Shown: positions 53,188 to 62,684 of the stretch, one piece after another
Numbering within the stretch: the first letter of the stretch is position 1
Layout: each line of letters begins with the position of its first letter
Origin: Planctomycetota bacterium
Lineage (GTDB): Bacteria > Planctomycetota > Phycisphaerae > UBA1845 > UTPLA1
Assembly (NCBI GenBank): GCA_015654675.1
Contig: JAATGM010000059.1
Coordinates: 62,001-126,000, forward strand
Length of the DNA: 64,000 nt
Reading direction: 5' to 3'
The notes under the pieces: generated by a model
Database searches by the model: none
What the model was told of the DNA's origin: nothing
The model's input: only the letters and a program-made list of their open reading frames with translations
Made by a program: the position numbers and the translations under genes

Positions 53188-54389
53188 TTTGCCACAAAAT
53201 CCATCGCCGCGCACGTGACGCAGTTGGCGATCTCCGCCGTCAACGCCTGGTGATAATGCCGCATCACCGGCCGCCCGCGCCCAGACAGCGCAACAGCCGC
53301 CGCATAGATACATCCGACGCTGCAGATATTCGTCTCGTTGCCGGTCGCCGCGACCGCCTTCCAAAACGCCTCCGGCTCACCCGCTTCAACATGTTTCAGT
53401 GCCGCCAGATCTGAGCGCCGCACCGCCCCCAGTGACGCCTCGCTCAGCGGATTCGAATCATTGAAATATGCGCCAATGTGACTTAAGTCGGCCCCGGCAA
53501 TCACGCACGTTGGAATCGAATCAGCCGCGATCAATTCGCCTAACTGCTCCGCAAAGACCCGCAAATCGACCCCCACGCCGCGCCGTGGCCGAGTGCCGCT
53601 CGACCCGCATGGATCGGGGCACAGAAAGGGCACGATCGTAAACTCGCGATCTCCCAGGACACGTCGCAGCAGAACCACCTGCAACTCAATCGAATGCTCG
53701 CGCGCGTGGTCGATCTCGCCTTCGCAGAGGTCGACACCGCATCGCCGATCCAATTCCGCCATGAACTCGCCGTCGTGTCGGACCACTCCCCACGGCGTCT
53801 CAAAGTCTTTGCGAGTCCCAACAACCGCCGCCGTCTCCCCAAAATGGTTCGTCCCCAGGATAACGAATCGCCTCGCATCTGTGCGCCGGCTCAGGTCGCG
53901 ATAGGCCCGACCATAACATGCCGCCCCGCGCGGATAGTCCAGGTGCGGCGCAACCAATCCCACGATCCGATCGCGGCCCGCCGGCGAGTCCGCCATCATC
54001 CCATCAATGAACAAATCCAGACTCTGGCCACCGCCCGACAACGACGCCGCATCGCGAAGCGGCCGCACCGATGCCTTCCTGTATGTCTCGATGAGTTTCG
54101 TCCGCCGCGCCGCAAACGCTGGGCTTTCAAGAAACCCGGCCTCATCGAGTTGCCCGATCAGTCGCTCGAGCTCATCCGAAAACAGCATCTGTCCAAAGCG
54201 CATGGTGAACCGCGCCTGGATCTCCTCCGGCGCGTGCACCCCATCCATCATCGCAGCGATAAAAAGCGTCGCAGGCGAAAGCGTCAGAATCCCGTCCGCA
54301 ATCCCCGTCGGATCGCGCAGCATGATCTGGCCGTTGTCCTCACCGGGCACGCGCTCCACCGGCCGAAGCTTCGGAAAACCGCCACTCAT
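53184..54389 (-). CDS. MEMO-family protein with N-terminal extension
   Basis: A 401-residue protein. Residues about 145-395 match the MEMO/AmmeMemoRadiSam protein B fold, with V-A-P-H-L-D-Y-P-R-G, I-L-G-T-N-H-F-G and A-R-E-H-S-I-E-L-Q-V-V carrying the conserved His and Glu residues. The first 130 residues (R-P-V-E-R-V-P-G-E-D, L-S-P-A-T-L-F) form a helical domain reminiscent of PqqD-like binding domains. No radical SAM or AMMECR1 partner is adjacent. The ATG at 54389 is used; a TTG 11 codons upstream is possible. Confidence 0.75.
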   Translation of the reverse strand: MSGGFPKLRPVERVPGEDNGQIMLRDPTGIADGILTLSPATLFIAAMMDGVHAPEEIQARFTMRFGQMLFSDELERLIGQLDEAGFLESPAFAARRTKLIETYRKASVRPLRDAASLSGGGQSLDLFIDGMMADSPAGRDRIVGLVAPHLDYPRGAACYGRAYRDLSRRTDARRFVILGTNHFGETAAVVGTRKDFETPWGVVRHDGEFMAELDRRCGVDLCEGEIDHAREHSIELQVVLLRRVLGDREFTIVPFLCPDPCGSSGTRPRRGVGVDLRVFAEQLGELIAADSIPTCVIAGADLSHIGAYFNDSNPLSEASLGAVRRSDLAALKHVEAGEPEAFWKAVAATGNETNICSVGCIYAAAVALSGRGRPVMRHYHQALTAEIANCVTCAAMDFVAN

Positions 54390-54415
54390 CCCTGGTTGCC
54401 CCGCGTGTGCAGACG

Positions 54416-54877
54416 TCAGCAATGATTGAACTGGCGAACAATCGCCACCAGCGACTCCGCGTCCGGAGCGCTCAAAACCCGCTGGAATACTTCGTCGTTG
54501 AGAACCAACCGGCTCAGCTTGGCCAGAACTTGGATCTGCAAGCTCGACTGCGCCATCGCGCTCGCCAGCAGCACCACCAACCGAACCGGCTGCCGGTCAA
54601 TCGCGTCAAAATCCAGCGGCTCGGCCGGAACACCGACCGCCACCACAAGTTCCCCGCAGGCGTCGCACTTGGCGTGCGGAATCGCCAATCCCCGGCCAAT
54701 CGCCGTCGTTCGCTGCCGTTCCCGCGCCAGCACGGCCTCAAGCAGCCGATTTCGATCGCGCGCCCGCCCCGAAGCCGCGATGGTGTCCACCAGCTCAGTG
54801 ATCGCCTCCCACTTCGTCCGCGCGACGAGTGGGATCTTCACCAACTGCGGATCAAGATATTCACCGAGAGAAACCAT
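54416..54877 (-). CDS. ptsN: PTS IIA-type nitrogen-regulatory protein PtsN
   Basis: A 153-residue protein with the EIIA-fructose/nitrogen fold. The phosphorylated His is H68 in G-L-A-I-P-H-A-K. It receives phosphate from a nitrogen-type HPr and regulates potassium and nitrogen responses. A usual HPr or EI gene is not in this window. It is upstream of the MEMO gene (26 bases). Confidence 0.85.
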   Translation of the reverse strand: MVSLGEYLDPQLVKIPLVARTKWEAITELVDTIAASGRARDRNRLLEAVLARERQRTTAIGRGLAIPHAKCDACGELVVAVGVPAEPLDFDAIDRQPVRLVVLLASAMAQSSLQIQVLAKLSRLVLNDEVFQRVLSAPDAESLVAIVRQFNHC

Positions 54878-54957
54878 TTGCCGAGTACCTGCACGCCGTT
54901 CATTCCATGTTAGACAATCGCCCGCCCCGCCTCAATCGCGCAATCGACCGATTCCAG

Positions 54958-54990
54958 AAAAAAAGCCCGCCGGCCCGTGCGTCGGCGGGC
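54958..54990 (-). terminator. Terminator of the gap gene
   Basis: GCCCGCCG / CGGCGGGC stem with a run of seven A residues on the + strand, so T on the minus transcript. It lies 27 bases after the gap stop. Confidence 0.85.
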
Positions 54991-55016
54991 TGTTCGACTT
55001 CAGTTGTTCACCCGAT

Positions 55017-56078
55017 TCAGGCCAGCGCCGCAAGACGGAGCGAAAGGTCGCACACACGCTGACTGAATCCCCACTCGTTGTCATACCACGAAACGAGCTT
55101 GAGCAGTTTTCCCTTCCCCTTGGGCGTCGTCATCGTCTGCGTTGCCGCGAAGATCGAGCTATACGGGTTGTTGATAATGTCGCTCGAAACCAGCGGCTCA
55201 TCCGAATATTGCAGAATTCCCTTGAATCGAGCCGATTCGGCGGCCTTCTTGAACAAGTCGTTCACCTGGCCGACTTCGACCTCCTTCTCGAGCGCAACCG
55301 TCAGGTCCACCGCGCTGCCGTCCATCACCGGCACCCGGAACGCGAATCCGTCGAGCTGAATGGTCTTCTTGGGCACCACCAAACCGATCGCCTTCGCCGC
55401 TCCGGTCGACGACGGAATGATGTTCATTGCCGCCGCTCGGGCCCGCAGCAGGTCGTCGCCATGCACCTGGTCCAGAATTCGCTGATCATTCGTATAGGCA
55501 TGCACCGTCGTCATCATGCCCGTGATGTTCTCCCCAAAGACCTGCGGATTGTCAGCCAAAACCTTGACCAGCGGCGCCAGACAATTCGTCGTGCAGCTCC
55601 CATTGCTGACGAACGTATGCTCGCGCTTCAGCGTCTCGTCGTTCACCCCCAAAACGATCGTCGCATCGATGGCGTCCTTTGCCGGCGCTGAGAGAATTAC
55701 CTTCTTCGCCCCGGCCGTAATGTGATCGTCATATCCCGCCTTCCCCTTGGCGGCATCGCGCTTGGCCGTGAACACCCCGGTCGATTCGATAACAACGGTA
55801 GCCCCAAGCTCCTTCCATGGAAGCTTGGTCGGGTCTTTCTCCCCGCAAACCCGGATCTTCTGCCCGTTGATGATCAGCGCGTTCTCAGAGTGCCCGACCT
55901 CTCCCTGAAACGTCCCATGCACGGTGTCATACTTGAACAAGTGCGCGTGTATCTTCGGCGCCGGGCCGACGTCGTTGATCGCCACGATCTCGAATTCGCC
56001 GCGACGCATCGCCATGCACCGCGCCACCATCCGGCCGATCCGTCCAAATCCATTGATTCCAATCTTCACCGCTGCCAT
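55017..56078 (-). CDS. gap: Glyceraldehyde-3-phosphate dehydrogenase
   Basis: A 353-residue enzyme. The NAD site is G-I-N-G-F-G-R-I-G-R at 8-17. The catalytic Cys162 lies in S-N-G-S-C-T-T-N-C, with the downstream W-Y-D-N-E-W-G motif. It catalyses oxidative phosphorylation of glyceraldehyde 3-phosphate in glycolysis. A strong GGAGAACC ribosome site precedes the ATG. A terminator ends the gene. Confidence 0.97.
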   Translation of the reverse strand: MAAVKIGINGFGRIGRMVARCMAMRRGEFEIVAINDVGPAPKIHAHLFKYDTVHGTFQGEVGHSENALIINGQKIRVCGEKDPTKLPWKELGATVVIESTGVFTAKRDAAKGKAGYDDHITAGAKKVILSAPAKDAIDATIVLGVNDETLKREHTFVSNGSCTTNCLAPLVKVLADNPQVFGENITGMMTTVHAYTNDQRILDQVHGDDLLRARAAAMNIIPSSTGAAKAIGLVVPKKTIQLDGFAFRVPVMDGSAVDLTVALEKEVEVGQVNDLFKKAAESARFKGILQYSDEPLVSSDIINNPYSSIFAATQTMTTPKGKGKLLKLVSWYDNEWGFSQRVCDLSLRLAALA

Positions 56079-56255
56079 CGCCCGGTTCTCCTTTCAGAGG
56101 CCACCCCGAACCGCGTCCCGCGATCGGGCCTCATTCCGAATCAGGCACGATAGGACCCGCATCCGGCAGCGTCAAGAATGCGCGTTTAGCGGACCCCCGC
56201 CAGATTGGGAAATCGACTCGTCCGACGGCGTAGAATCCCGCGGAGGGAGAGAAGC

Positions 56256-56771
56256 ATGGGGATCACAACCACCCCGCGCCCGTGGATCGGCGCGATGGTA
56301 GTCGCACTCGCTGCCGCATCGGCCATGGCCGATAGCCGCGAATGCCCCGAAGCCGTTGACCAGACGGTCATCGTTCGCGCAAACACCGCCGCGGAATTCC
56401 GGCTGAACGTACGCAACGACAACGGACAGGCCGTCACAATCTTTCAATACCCGGAGTTCGGCCAGCTGCTCCGCACCGGTTCTTCGCAGTTGGACTTCGT
56501 CTTTGTACCCAACACGACGTTTGGCGGAACCACCTACGCCAGCTACCGCGTCAGCCAGCCCAACCAGTGCCCCGGCAGCGTTCCGATCGGCCGCGTGACT
56601 TTTGTGGTTGAAGGCCCGCCCGAAACGGTCGTCCATTCCGGCGATGCGGTTGTCTCGCACGAAACGCTTTGTGGCTCGATTTCGATCCCCATCGCTTTGC
56701 CGGCCCTGTCGGCCATCTGGCTGGCCGGCAGGTCGCGTCGCCGGAACCGCAAGCCCGACTTGACCGTCTAA
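56256..56771 (+). CDS. Exported protein with C-terminal hydrophobic-basic anchor
   Basis: A 171-residue protein. ATG 56256 follows GGAGGGAG. A signal peptide (A-M-V-V-A-L-A-A-A-S-A-M-A) is followed by a beta-rich domain of about 100 residues (F-R-L-N-V-R-N-D-N-G-Q, T-Y-A-S-Y-R-V). The end has a hydrophobic stretch (I-P-I-A-L-P-A-L-S-A-I-W-L-A-G) and R-S-R-R-R-N-R-K, as in proteins sorted to or held in the membrane. A sortase-like or exosortase role cannot be shown. Confidence 0.6.
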   Translation: MGITTTPRPWIGAMVVALAAASAMADSRECPEAVDQTVIVRANTAAEFRLNVRNDNGQAVTIFQYPEFGQLLRTGSSQLDFVFVPNTTFGGTTYASYRVSQPNQCPGSVPIGRVTFVVEGPPETVVHSGDAVVSHETLCGSISIPIALPALSAIWLAGRSRRRNRKPDLTV

Positions 56772-56860
56772 TTTTAGCGACTTATATTCCGACTCAAATT
56801 GCGGCCCGCGGCGCAAGCGATGGTCCAGAGACATCGCATTAAACGCAACGCGAACGCCAC

Positions 56861-56931
56861 TGGGGATTAGTGTAATGGTAGCACAACTGACTCTGGATCA
56901 GTTAGTCGGGGTTCGAGTCCCTGATCCCCAG
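56861..56931 (+). tRNA. tRNA-Gln (CTG)
   Basis: Acceptor TGGGGAT pairs with ATCCCCA, discriminator G. The anticodon stem ACTGA/TCAGT encloses CTCTGGA with anticodon CTG. The T-arm GGGGTTCGAGTCCC-type fits. CCA is not encoded. Confidence 0.95.
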
Positions 56932-56940
56932 CTTGATGTG

Positions 56941-56975
56941 AAAAAGCCCCGCCGGGTGGCGGGGCTTTTGTTTTT
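56941..56975 (+). terminator. Bidirectional terminator
   Basis: GCCCCGCC pairs with GGCGGGGC around GGGT, flanked by A5 on the left and TTTTGTTTTT on the right. It can end the tRNA-Gln transcript and, on the minus strand, the metalloprotease gene at 57001-59043. Confidence 0.9.
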
Positions 56976-57000
56976 CTTCAACTGGTTCTGCGCGGCGAGC

Positions 57001-59043
57001 TTAAGGCGTCGTGATCAACAGGTCGGAAAACGCGACCACATCCGGTGCGTCCACCGTCCCGCTCAGATCGAGGTCGGCGCCGCAAACCACCTGGCTCGGC
57101 CCGCCCCCGTTGACCACCGCGTTAACAAAGAACTGCACATCGTCTCCATTTACAAATCCGTCCCCGTTCAGATCGCCCGTCCCTGACGGCCAGACCGCAA
57201 GACCGACATCATTCGTCGGCGTCGAACCGCCCGGATTTGACACGACGCAGCGATAATTCGCGACATCCGCAATCGTCGCCGGATTGATGGTCAATAGCCC
57301 GCTCGACGCGCCCGAAATATTGTCACCGTCGAACAGATCCTCCTGATTTCTCTGCCACCGATAGTTGCGTGGCGTTGCTCCGCTTGCACCAAGGAAAAAC
57401 TGCGCCGAACCGTTAGCACACACTTCAACCGCGGTCGGCTGAACCGTAATCGACGGGGGAGGCACGAGAACCGCCAGCGTGGCCGGGCTGCTCAGCAGAG
57501 TGTTGCAACTGATGCACTTACAATCGTAACTTCCGGCATCCGCTTGCACCAGATTAATGATCGTTAGCGTCGGCCCATTCGCTCCGGATATCCGCGCGCT
57601 GTTCTGTAAATTCGCCCCGCCCCTGCGCCATTGATACGTCAGATTGCCGCCGGTTGCCGCGATCGCAAAGCTCGCGCTACCTCCAAGTAATTGCGATTGC
57701 GTCGACGGTGACGGCTGCTGCGTGATCGTGACGTCGTTTTGGAGTGGCAAGCACCCCGAAGCCGCTCCATTCAAGTATGGAAAGATATTGTTGTTTCGGA
57801 TCTGTGGGTGAAAGTTCAACGCAATATTCGTCATTCCGCCCGGACAAGTGTGGCAGTACGACATGATCGTTCCGCTCGCCGACTGCGAGCAGTCGCCGTT
57901 ACCACATCCGTCGATCAATGGCGTCGTCTCATGCGTGTGCGGTGCCGCGAAATTGTGCCCGATCTCATGCGCCACCACCACGACGTCCCAGTTTCCGCTG
58001 TTGTTATTCGTTAATGGATACGGAAACGATCGATTCAAACATCCCGAAACCGAATAACCAGTCGATGGATTACACAGAACCCCCAAGTACGCAATTCCAC
58101 CCGCCGTTCCGCAGAACCCTGTCAACATGTGCGTCAGAGTTCGGTTGACCGAACCCATGTTCGAGCCCCAGAACGCCGCGACTTCGGGAAGCCGGCTGTT
58201 CACGTTCGATCCGGTCGTCGCATAGGGATCAATGTCCGATGCCCAAACTCGAGAATAGGTCACCTGCAACTTTGTCTGAAGTTCGCTCTGGTAGATTTCG
58301 CTGACCGCCCCGAACAGCGTAGCGATATACGCCTGCGAATTGGCGGTGTTTCCGCCGAATGCGTTAGTATAGTTCCAGTCCGTCTCAACCGCCACATTGG
58401 CGACGCGGCAGCCGACATCGCGAGCCGCGGGCGCATCCGGGTCCGGCGGTGCAGGAATGGGGCCCGTCCATCCGTGATTGGGCAGATTGTCGCTACCGCA
58501 AGAAAATGGAACAGGATTGAAAGTTCCGGCCGGCAACAGCGCAGGATCGTAAATTACCGTGCTGTTCGCCTTGCCTGGCTCCGACGCTACAACGACCCGC
58601 CCGCGCGAAGTTTGCACGTATCCGTTGTTTCCAAATGGCGAGAAGGCCAGATAGACCCGCGAGCTCGCATCTCCGGCGACCCGTCCCCGAAATAGAAGGA
58701 CATCCGGACGCGCCATCGTTACGTCAGCCGCAGGATCACCCCCCGCTCCACCGATCACGACCCGCGCGTCGGGCGTATAAACGTCAAACTGCTCTAATTC
58801 CAGATTAACCGTTCGACCGTCGGGCAATGCAAAATCCGACAACACCACATCCTGTGTCGGCCGCAGTGCCTCGTAGTCCGTTGCCTCGAACTTAACAGCC
58901 GTAATCGTGCCGAGTTGTCGTCCGGTCGTCAGACGAAGCGGCGAGCGAAGCATGGGAGTCGCGCCGTTCGCGAGCCCCGCTGCCACAATCAGATTCCCCA
59001 ATCCGACACAAAATGCGATTCGAGACCGAACCAACAAACCCAT
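57001..59043 (-). CDS. Secreted M12B-like zinc metalloprotease with Ig domains and dockerin-like tail
   Basis: A 680-residue protein. It has a signal peptide (residues 1-28), a propeptide-like region, then a reprolysin-type catalytic domain with H359-E-I-G-H363-N-F-A-A-P-H369 and a Met-turn (I-M-S-Y-C-H). Two Ig-like domains follow (Y-Q-W-R-R-G and Y-R-W-Q-R-N cores with D-x-G/A-x-Y-x-C). The C-terminus has two EF-hand-like dockerin repeats (D-L-N-G-D-G-F-V-N-G-D-D and D-L-D-L-S-G-T-V-D-A-P-D). It probably degrades extracellular proteins. The dockerin repeats hint at surface attachment. Confidence 0.85.
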   Translation of the reverse strand: MGLLVRSRIAFCVGLGNLIVAAGLANGATPMLRSPLRLTTGRQLGTITAVKFEATDYEALRPTQDVVLSDFALPDGRTVNLELEQFDVYTPDARVVIGGAGGDPAADVTMARPDVLLFRGRVAGDASSRVYLAFSPFGNNGYVQTSRGRVVVASEPGKANSTVIYDPALLPAGTFNPVPFSCGSDNLPNHGWTGPIPAPPDPDAPAARDVGCRVANVAVETDWNYTNAFGGNTANSQAYIATLFGAVSEIYQSELQTKLQVTYSRVWASDIDPYATTGSNVNSRLPEVAAFWGSNMGSVNRTLTHMLTGFCGTAGGIAYLGVLCNPSTGYSVSGCLNRSFPYPLTNNNSGNWDVVVVAHEIGHNFAAPHTHETTPLIDGCGNGDCSQSASGTIMSYCHTCPGGMTNIALNFHPQIRNNNIFPYLNGAASGCLPLQNDVTITQQPSPSTQSQLLGGSASFAIAATGGNLTYQWRRGGANLQNSARISGANGPTLTIINLVQADAGSYDCKCISCNTLLSSPATLAVLVPPPSITVQPTAVEVCANGSAQFFLGASGATPRNYRWQRNQEDLFDGDNISGASSGLLTINPATIADVANYRCVVSNPGGSTPTNDVGLAVWPSGTGDLNGDGFVNGDDVQFFVNAVVNGGGPSQVVCGADLDLSGTVDAPDVVAFSDLLITTP

Positions 59044-59229
59044 GCCTGACTCCTAAAATTACATCGAGACGCCGGAGATAGTTCCATCGACCGGTCCGAG
59101 ACAAGGATAAAGCAGTGACCGGCCCCGACGGATGATCGGACTCAAGTTAGGTTCATTCTACCGCGCACCGAACCGCCGGACAAGAGATGGGTAATACAAC
59201 CCATTATTGGAATGAGTTCCCCAAGCCAC

Positions 59230-59577
59230 CTACGAACCATCCCTAAGTTCATCGAGAAGCGCCACTGCCCGCCGCAAGTGCGGAATCACGATCGAGCCAC
59301 CCACGATCAACCCCACATTGAAAATCTCCATAACCTCCTCGTCCGACGCCCCAAGCTCCTTGCAACGAATCACGTGATACGCAATGCAATCATCGCAACG
59401 CAGCACCATCGAAGCCGCCAGCCCGGCGAACTCCTTGGTTCGCTTGTCCAACGCCGCATCTTCATAAGCGTTGCCGTCCAACGTAAAAAACCGAGTGATA
59501 TTCAGGTTTTTTGCGTCGAGGATCCGCTTGTTCATCTTTTCGCGGAACTCGCGAAATTCCTGCAATCGACCAGCCAT
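59230..59577 (-). CDS. Carboxymuconolactone decarboxylase / AhpD-like protein
   Basis: A 115-residue protein with the peroxiredoxin-like C61-D-D-C64-I-A-Y-H68 motif used by AhpD-type disulfide reductases. The surrounding helices (A-G-L-A-A-S-M-V-L-R and S-D-E-E-V-M-E-I) match the carboxymuconolactone decarboxylase family. It could detoxify peroxides or act as a disulfide carrier. No partner AhpC gene is adjacent. Confidence 0.85.
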   Translation of the reverse strand: MAGRLQEFREFREKMNKRILDAKNLNITRFFTLDGNAYEDAALDKRTKEFAGLAASMVLRCDDCIAYHVIRCKELGASDEEVMEIFNVGLIVGGSIVIPHLRRAVALLDELRDGS

Positions 59578-59641
59578 TTCAGCTCTCCTCTTTCAGGCCC
59601 GCGTTTGACCGTCCGGCCAACGACTCCCTACATTACTTGCA

Positions 59642-60637
59642 ATGCAACCCAACGCCACGCTCGCCAACCAGTACGCGATCGCTCGCGACTCGGCTGGCCT
59701 CCTTGCCCGCACCGACCGCGCTCTGATCGAAGTCACCGGCAAGGATCGCGCCGCCTGGCTCCACAATCTGGTCACCAACGCCGTTAAGACCCTCCAACCC
59801 GGCGACGGGAATTACGCCTTCGCACCAAACGCAAAAGGCCGAACGATCTTCGATTGCAACATCCTGGTCCTCGAAGACCGCCTCTGGCTCGACCTCGACC
59901 GGCGCTGGCTCGAACCAGCCCGGAAGCACCTCGCCAAGTACATCATCACAGAAGACGTCACCCTGGCCGACATCAACTCGCGCTTTGAACGCTTTGCCAT
60001 CACCGGCCCGGCCGCGGTCGAGGTCGTCGGCCGAATGGGATTCGGAAATCTCACCCCGATGGCCCAATTGCAGCATGTTCCATTTCTCTGGAACGGCCAC
60101 GCCGGACGCATGCTCCGCAACGACTTTACCGGCTTACCCAGCGCCGAGCTGCTCATCGCCGCCGCCGGGGCTCCCCCGCTTCTGACGGCTCTACTCGACG
60201 CCGGCCGTCCAAGCGGCCTGGCCAGAATTGACCCGGAAGTCGCCGAAACGCTTCGCATCGAAGCCGGAATTCCCGCTTCGCTCGCCGAAATTGACGAAGA
60301 AGTCATTCCGCCCGAGACCGGCCAGATTGAACGCGGAATCAATTATCACAAAGGCTGTTACCTCGGCCAGGAAGTGATCGAGCGGATGCGTTCGCACGGC
60401 GTTGTCGCCCGCAAGCTCGTTGGGATCAAACTCTCCCCCAATGTGCAGATCACCTGTCCCGCCCCCATTAAGGTCGCCGACGTCGAATCCGGGCGGCTCA
60501 CCAGTCTCGCCTGGTCCTTCGCAATCGATTCTCCTCTCGGCCTGGGCTATCTCAAAGCCGTGCACGCGAAGCCCGGCCAGGCCGTCACGGTAGCCGGGAC
60601 CAATCCCGGTGAGGTCGTGCCGCTCCCCGCTCGCTAA
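59642..60637 (+). CDS. ygfZ: YgfZ/GcvT-domain iron-sulfur cluster assembly factor
   Basis: A 331-residue folate-binding GcvT-like protein with the diagnostic K237-G-C239-Y-L-G-Q-E244 motif of YgfZ. Family members help assemble or repair certain Fe-S enzymes using folate. The N-terminal half (V-T-G-K-D-R-A-A-W-L-H-N-L-V-T-N) matches the family. It lies three bases before the membrane TPR gene. Confidence 0.9.
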   Translation: MQPNATLANQYAIARDSAGLLARTDRALIEVTGKDRAAWLHNLVTNAVKTLQPGDGNYAFAPNAKGRTIFDCNILVLEDRLWLDLDRRWLEPARKHLAKYIITEDVTLADINSRFERFAITGPAAVEVVGRMGFGNLTPMAQLQHVPFLWNGHAGRMLRNDFTGLPSAELLIAAAGAPPLLTALLDAGRPSGLARIDPEVAETLRIEAGIPASLAEIDEEVIPPETGQIERGINYHKGCYLGQEVIERMRSHGVVARKLVGIKLSPNVQITCPAPIKVADVESGRLTSLAWSFAIDSPLGLGYLKAVHAKPGQAVTVAGTNPGEVVPLPAR

Positions 60638-60640
60638 ACC

Positions 60641-62653
60641 ATGTCGGCAACCGACCGCGTAGAATCGAACCGCCGTCTCGCCCCCATCCTCCTGTTGCTC
60701 TCCATCGGCCTATGCACCTTTCTCACATTTCTGCCCGTGCTTCGCCTCGGATTCCTCAACTGGGACGACGACCGCAACATCGTCCACAATGAAGCGTTTC
60801 GCGGACTCGGGTGGTCCAATCTCAAATGGATGTTCTCGACCTTTCAAACCGGCCCCTACCAGCCGCTCAGTTGGCTGACGCTGGCGATCGACTACTTGAT
60901 TTGGGGACTCAAACCCTTCGGCTATCACCTGACGAACCTCTTGCTGCACACCATCAGCGCCTGCCTCCTCTTCGCCGTCGTGGCCCGGCTCGCAAAGCTC
61001 CGGACCTCCAAAGACCTCACCAACGACTCGCAGCCCTATATCCTCGGCGCCGTCGTCGCGATTCTCTGGTCGCTCCATCCGCTCCGTACCGAGCCAGTCG
61101 CGTGGGCAACCGAGCGCCGTGAACTCCTCTGTGGCATGCTCACACTGCTGACACTCCTCCACGAACTCCGCGCCGGGCGCCGCTCCATGACGATCCTTCT
61201 CGGTTGCGCAGCCATGCTCGCCAAAGCAACCGCTGTCGCCCTCCCCGTCATGCTTGTCGCCCTCGACATCTATCGCGACCAGCGCTACCAGCGCGATCTC
61301 TCGCCCCGTTTGCTGCTGGCCGCCCTCCGCCGTCAGGCCCCACTCATCATCGCGGCTGCGGCGATCTGCGCACTGGCAGTTTACGGCCAGCGATCTGCCG
61401 GAACCGGCGCATCCCTCACCACACTCGGAATCGGCGCACGCATCGTGCTCTTCTTCAATGCAATCGCCTTCTACGTTACGAAATCGCTTTGGCCGGTGGG
61501 ACTGACGGCCTTCTATCCCATCCCCATCATTTGCGATACCGAGACCCGCATAAACGTGTACCCACTCGTTCCCGCCGCACTCGCGGCCGCTGTCGCGAGC
61601 ATCGTTCTCGCATTCGTGGCAATTCGCCGGCGCGATCGCATCCCCTGGCTTCTCCCTTTGATGGTCGTCTACTTCGCTGCGGTCGCGCCCGTCAGTGGAC
61701 TGGTCCAGGTCGGCGGTCAATACGCCGCCGACCGTTACGCCTACCAGCCCACGTGGATCGTCACGCTCGCTGTTGTCCTCGGCTTGGCGCAGCTGCTTCC
61801 GCGCTCAATGCCAACCTCGCGTATCGCATTCGCCGCCGCACCGTTCGCCGTCGTGCTTGCGTTGCTCAGCATGAGGCAAATCAACCACTGGCGCGACAAC
61901 ATCTCCCTTTGGAGACGCGAACTCGCCGTCTTCCCCGATGTCGCGCTGGGCCACTTCAACCTCGCCGTCGCATGCGCTTCAGAGCGGAGCGACCCGGTCC
62001 TCGTAGCCGAAACCGAATCGCACTTCCGCCGCGCCGTCGAACTCATTCCTTCCTACACCGAGGCTTGGGTCGGACTCGCCGAATTGCTGGCCGCGACGAA
62101 CCGCCGAGAAAGCGCCGTCGAATACTACGCAACCGCCCTCCAAACCAGGCCCTCCTATCTGCCCGCAATCTGCGGACTCGCCGAACTCCTCTGGTCACTC
62201 GATCGCAAACCTGAAGCGCTCGACGCCATGCGAATGCTCGTCCAATACGACCCCAACAATGAAAATGCTCGCCTGCAACTGGCCAAAGCCCTTGCAAACG
62301 CCGGCCAACCCCACGAAGCCACCACCGTGCTCGAATCCGCCATTGTTGCGATTCCCACGGCGCCCGTGCTCCGCCGCAACCTGATCTGGCTCCTCTCCAC
62401 CCACCCCGATCCGGCCGTCAGGAACGGCAAACGCGCGATGGTGCTGGTCCAATCAGGGCCAACCTCCGGCGATTGGCCCGACGTCGTCGTCGCCGCCGCC
62501 GCCTATGCCGAAACCGGAGACTTTCCCCGCGCAGCGAATCTGCTCGACGATGTCGCTTCCAAACTTGATTCGCAACAAGCCGCCGCGATCAAAAAGAGCG
62601 CCGACCAATTCCGCCGTGGTGAGCCGATTCGAGCGCAGCCGTTATACCCCTAA
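60641..62653 (+). CDS. Multi-span membrane protein with C-terminal TPR repeats (TMTC-like)
   Basis: A 670-residue protein. Residues about 15-420 hold around ten membrane helices with a luminal/periplasmic W-D-D-D-R-N-I-V segment and P-Y-Q-P-L-S-W-L-T-L as in TMTC/glycosyltransferase-like proteins. The C-terminal part carries about four TPR units (L-G-H-F-N-L-A-V-A, A-W-V-G-L-A-E-L-L, A-I-C-G-L-A-E-L-L-W). It may glycosylate or organise envelope proteins. The acceptor is unknown. Confidence 0.75.
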   Translation: MSATDRVESNRRLAPILLLLSIGLCTFLTFLPVLRLGFLNWDDDRNIVHNEAFRGLGWSNLKWMFSTFQTGPYQPLSWLTLAIDYLIWGLKPFGYHLTNLLLHTISACLLFAVVARLAKLRTSKDLTNDSQPYILGAVVAILWSLHPLRTEPVAWATERRELLCGMLTLLTLLHELRAGRRSMTILLGCAAMLAKATAVALPVMLVALDIYRDQRYQRDLSPRLLLAALRRQAPLIIAAAAICALAVYGQRSAGTGASLTTLGIGARIVLFFNAIAFYVTKSLWPVGLTAFYPIPIICDTETRINVYPLVPAALAAAVASIVLAFVAIRRRDRIPWLLPLMVVYFAAVAPVSGLVQVGGQYAADRYAYQPTWIVTLAVVLGLAQLLPRSMPTSRIAFAAAPFAVVLALLSMRQINHWRDNISLWRRELAVFPDVALGHFNLAVACASERSDPVLVAETESHFRRAVELIPSYTEAWVGLAELLAATNRRESAVEYYATALQTRPSYLPAICGLAELLWSLDRKPEALDAMRMLVQYDPNNENARLQLAKALANAGQPHEATTVLESAIVAIPTAPVLRRNLIWLLSTHPDPAVRNGKRAMVLVQSGPTSGDWPDVVVAAAAYAETGDFPRAANLLDDVASKLDSQQAAAIKKSADQFRRGEPIRAQPLYP

Positions 62654-62684
62654 ACCGCATCGCAGATTGTCGAAAGGAGCCTTC

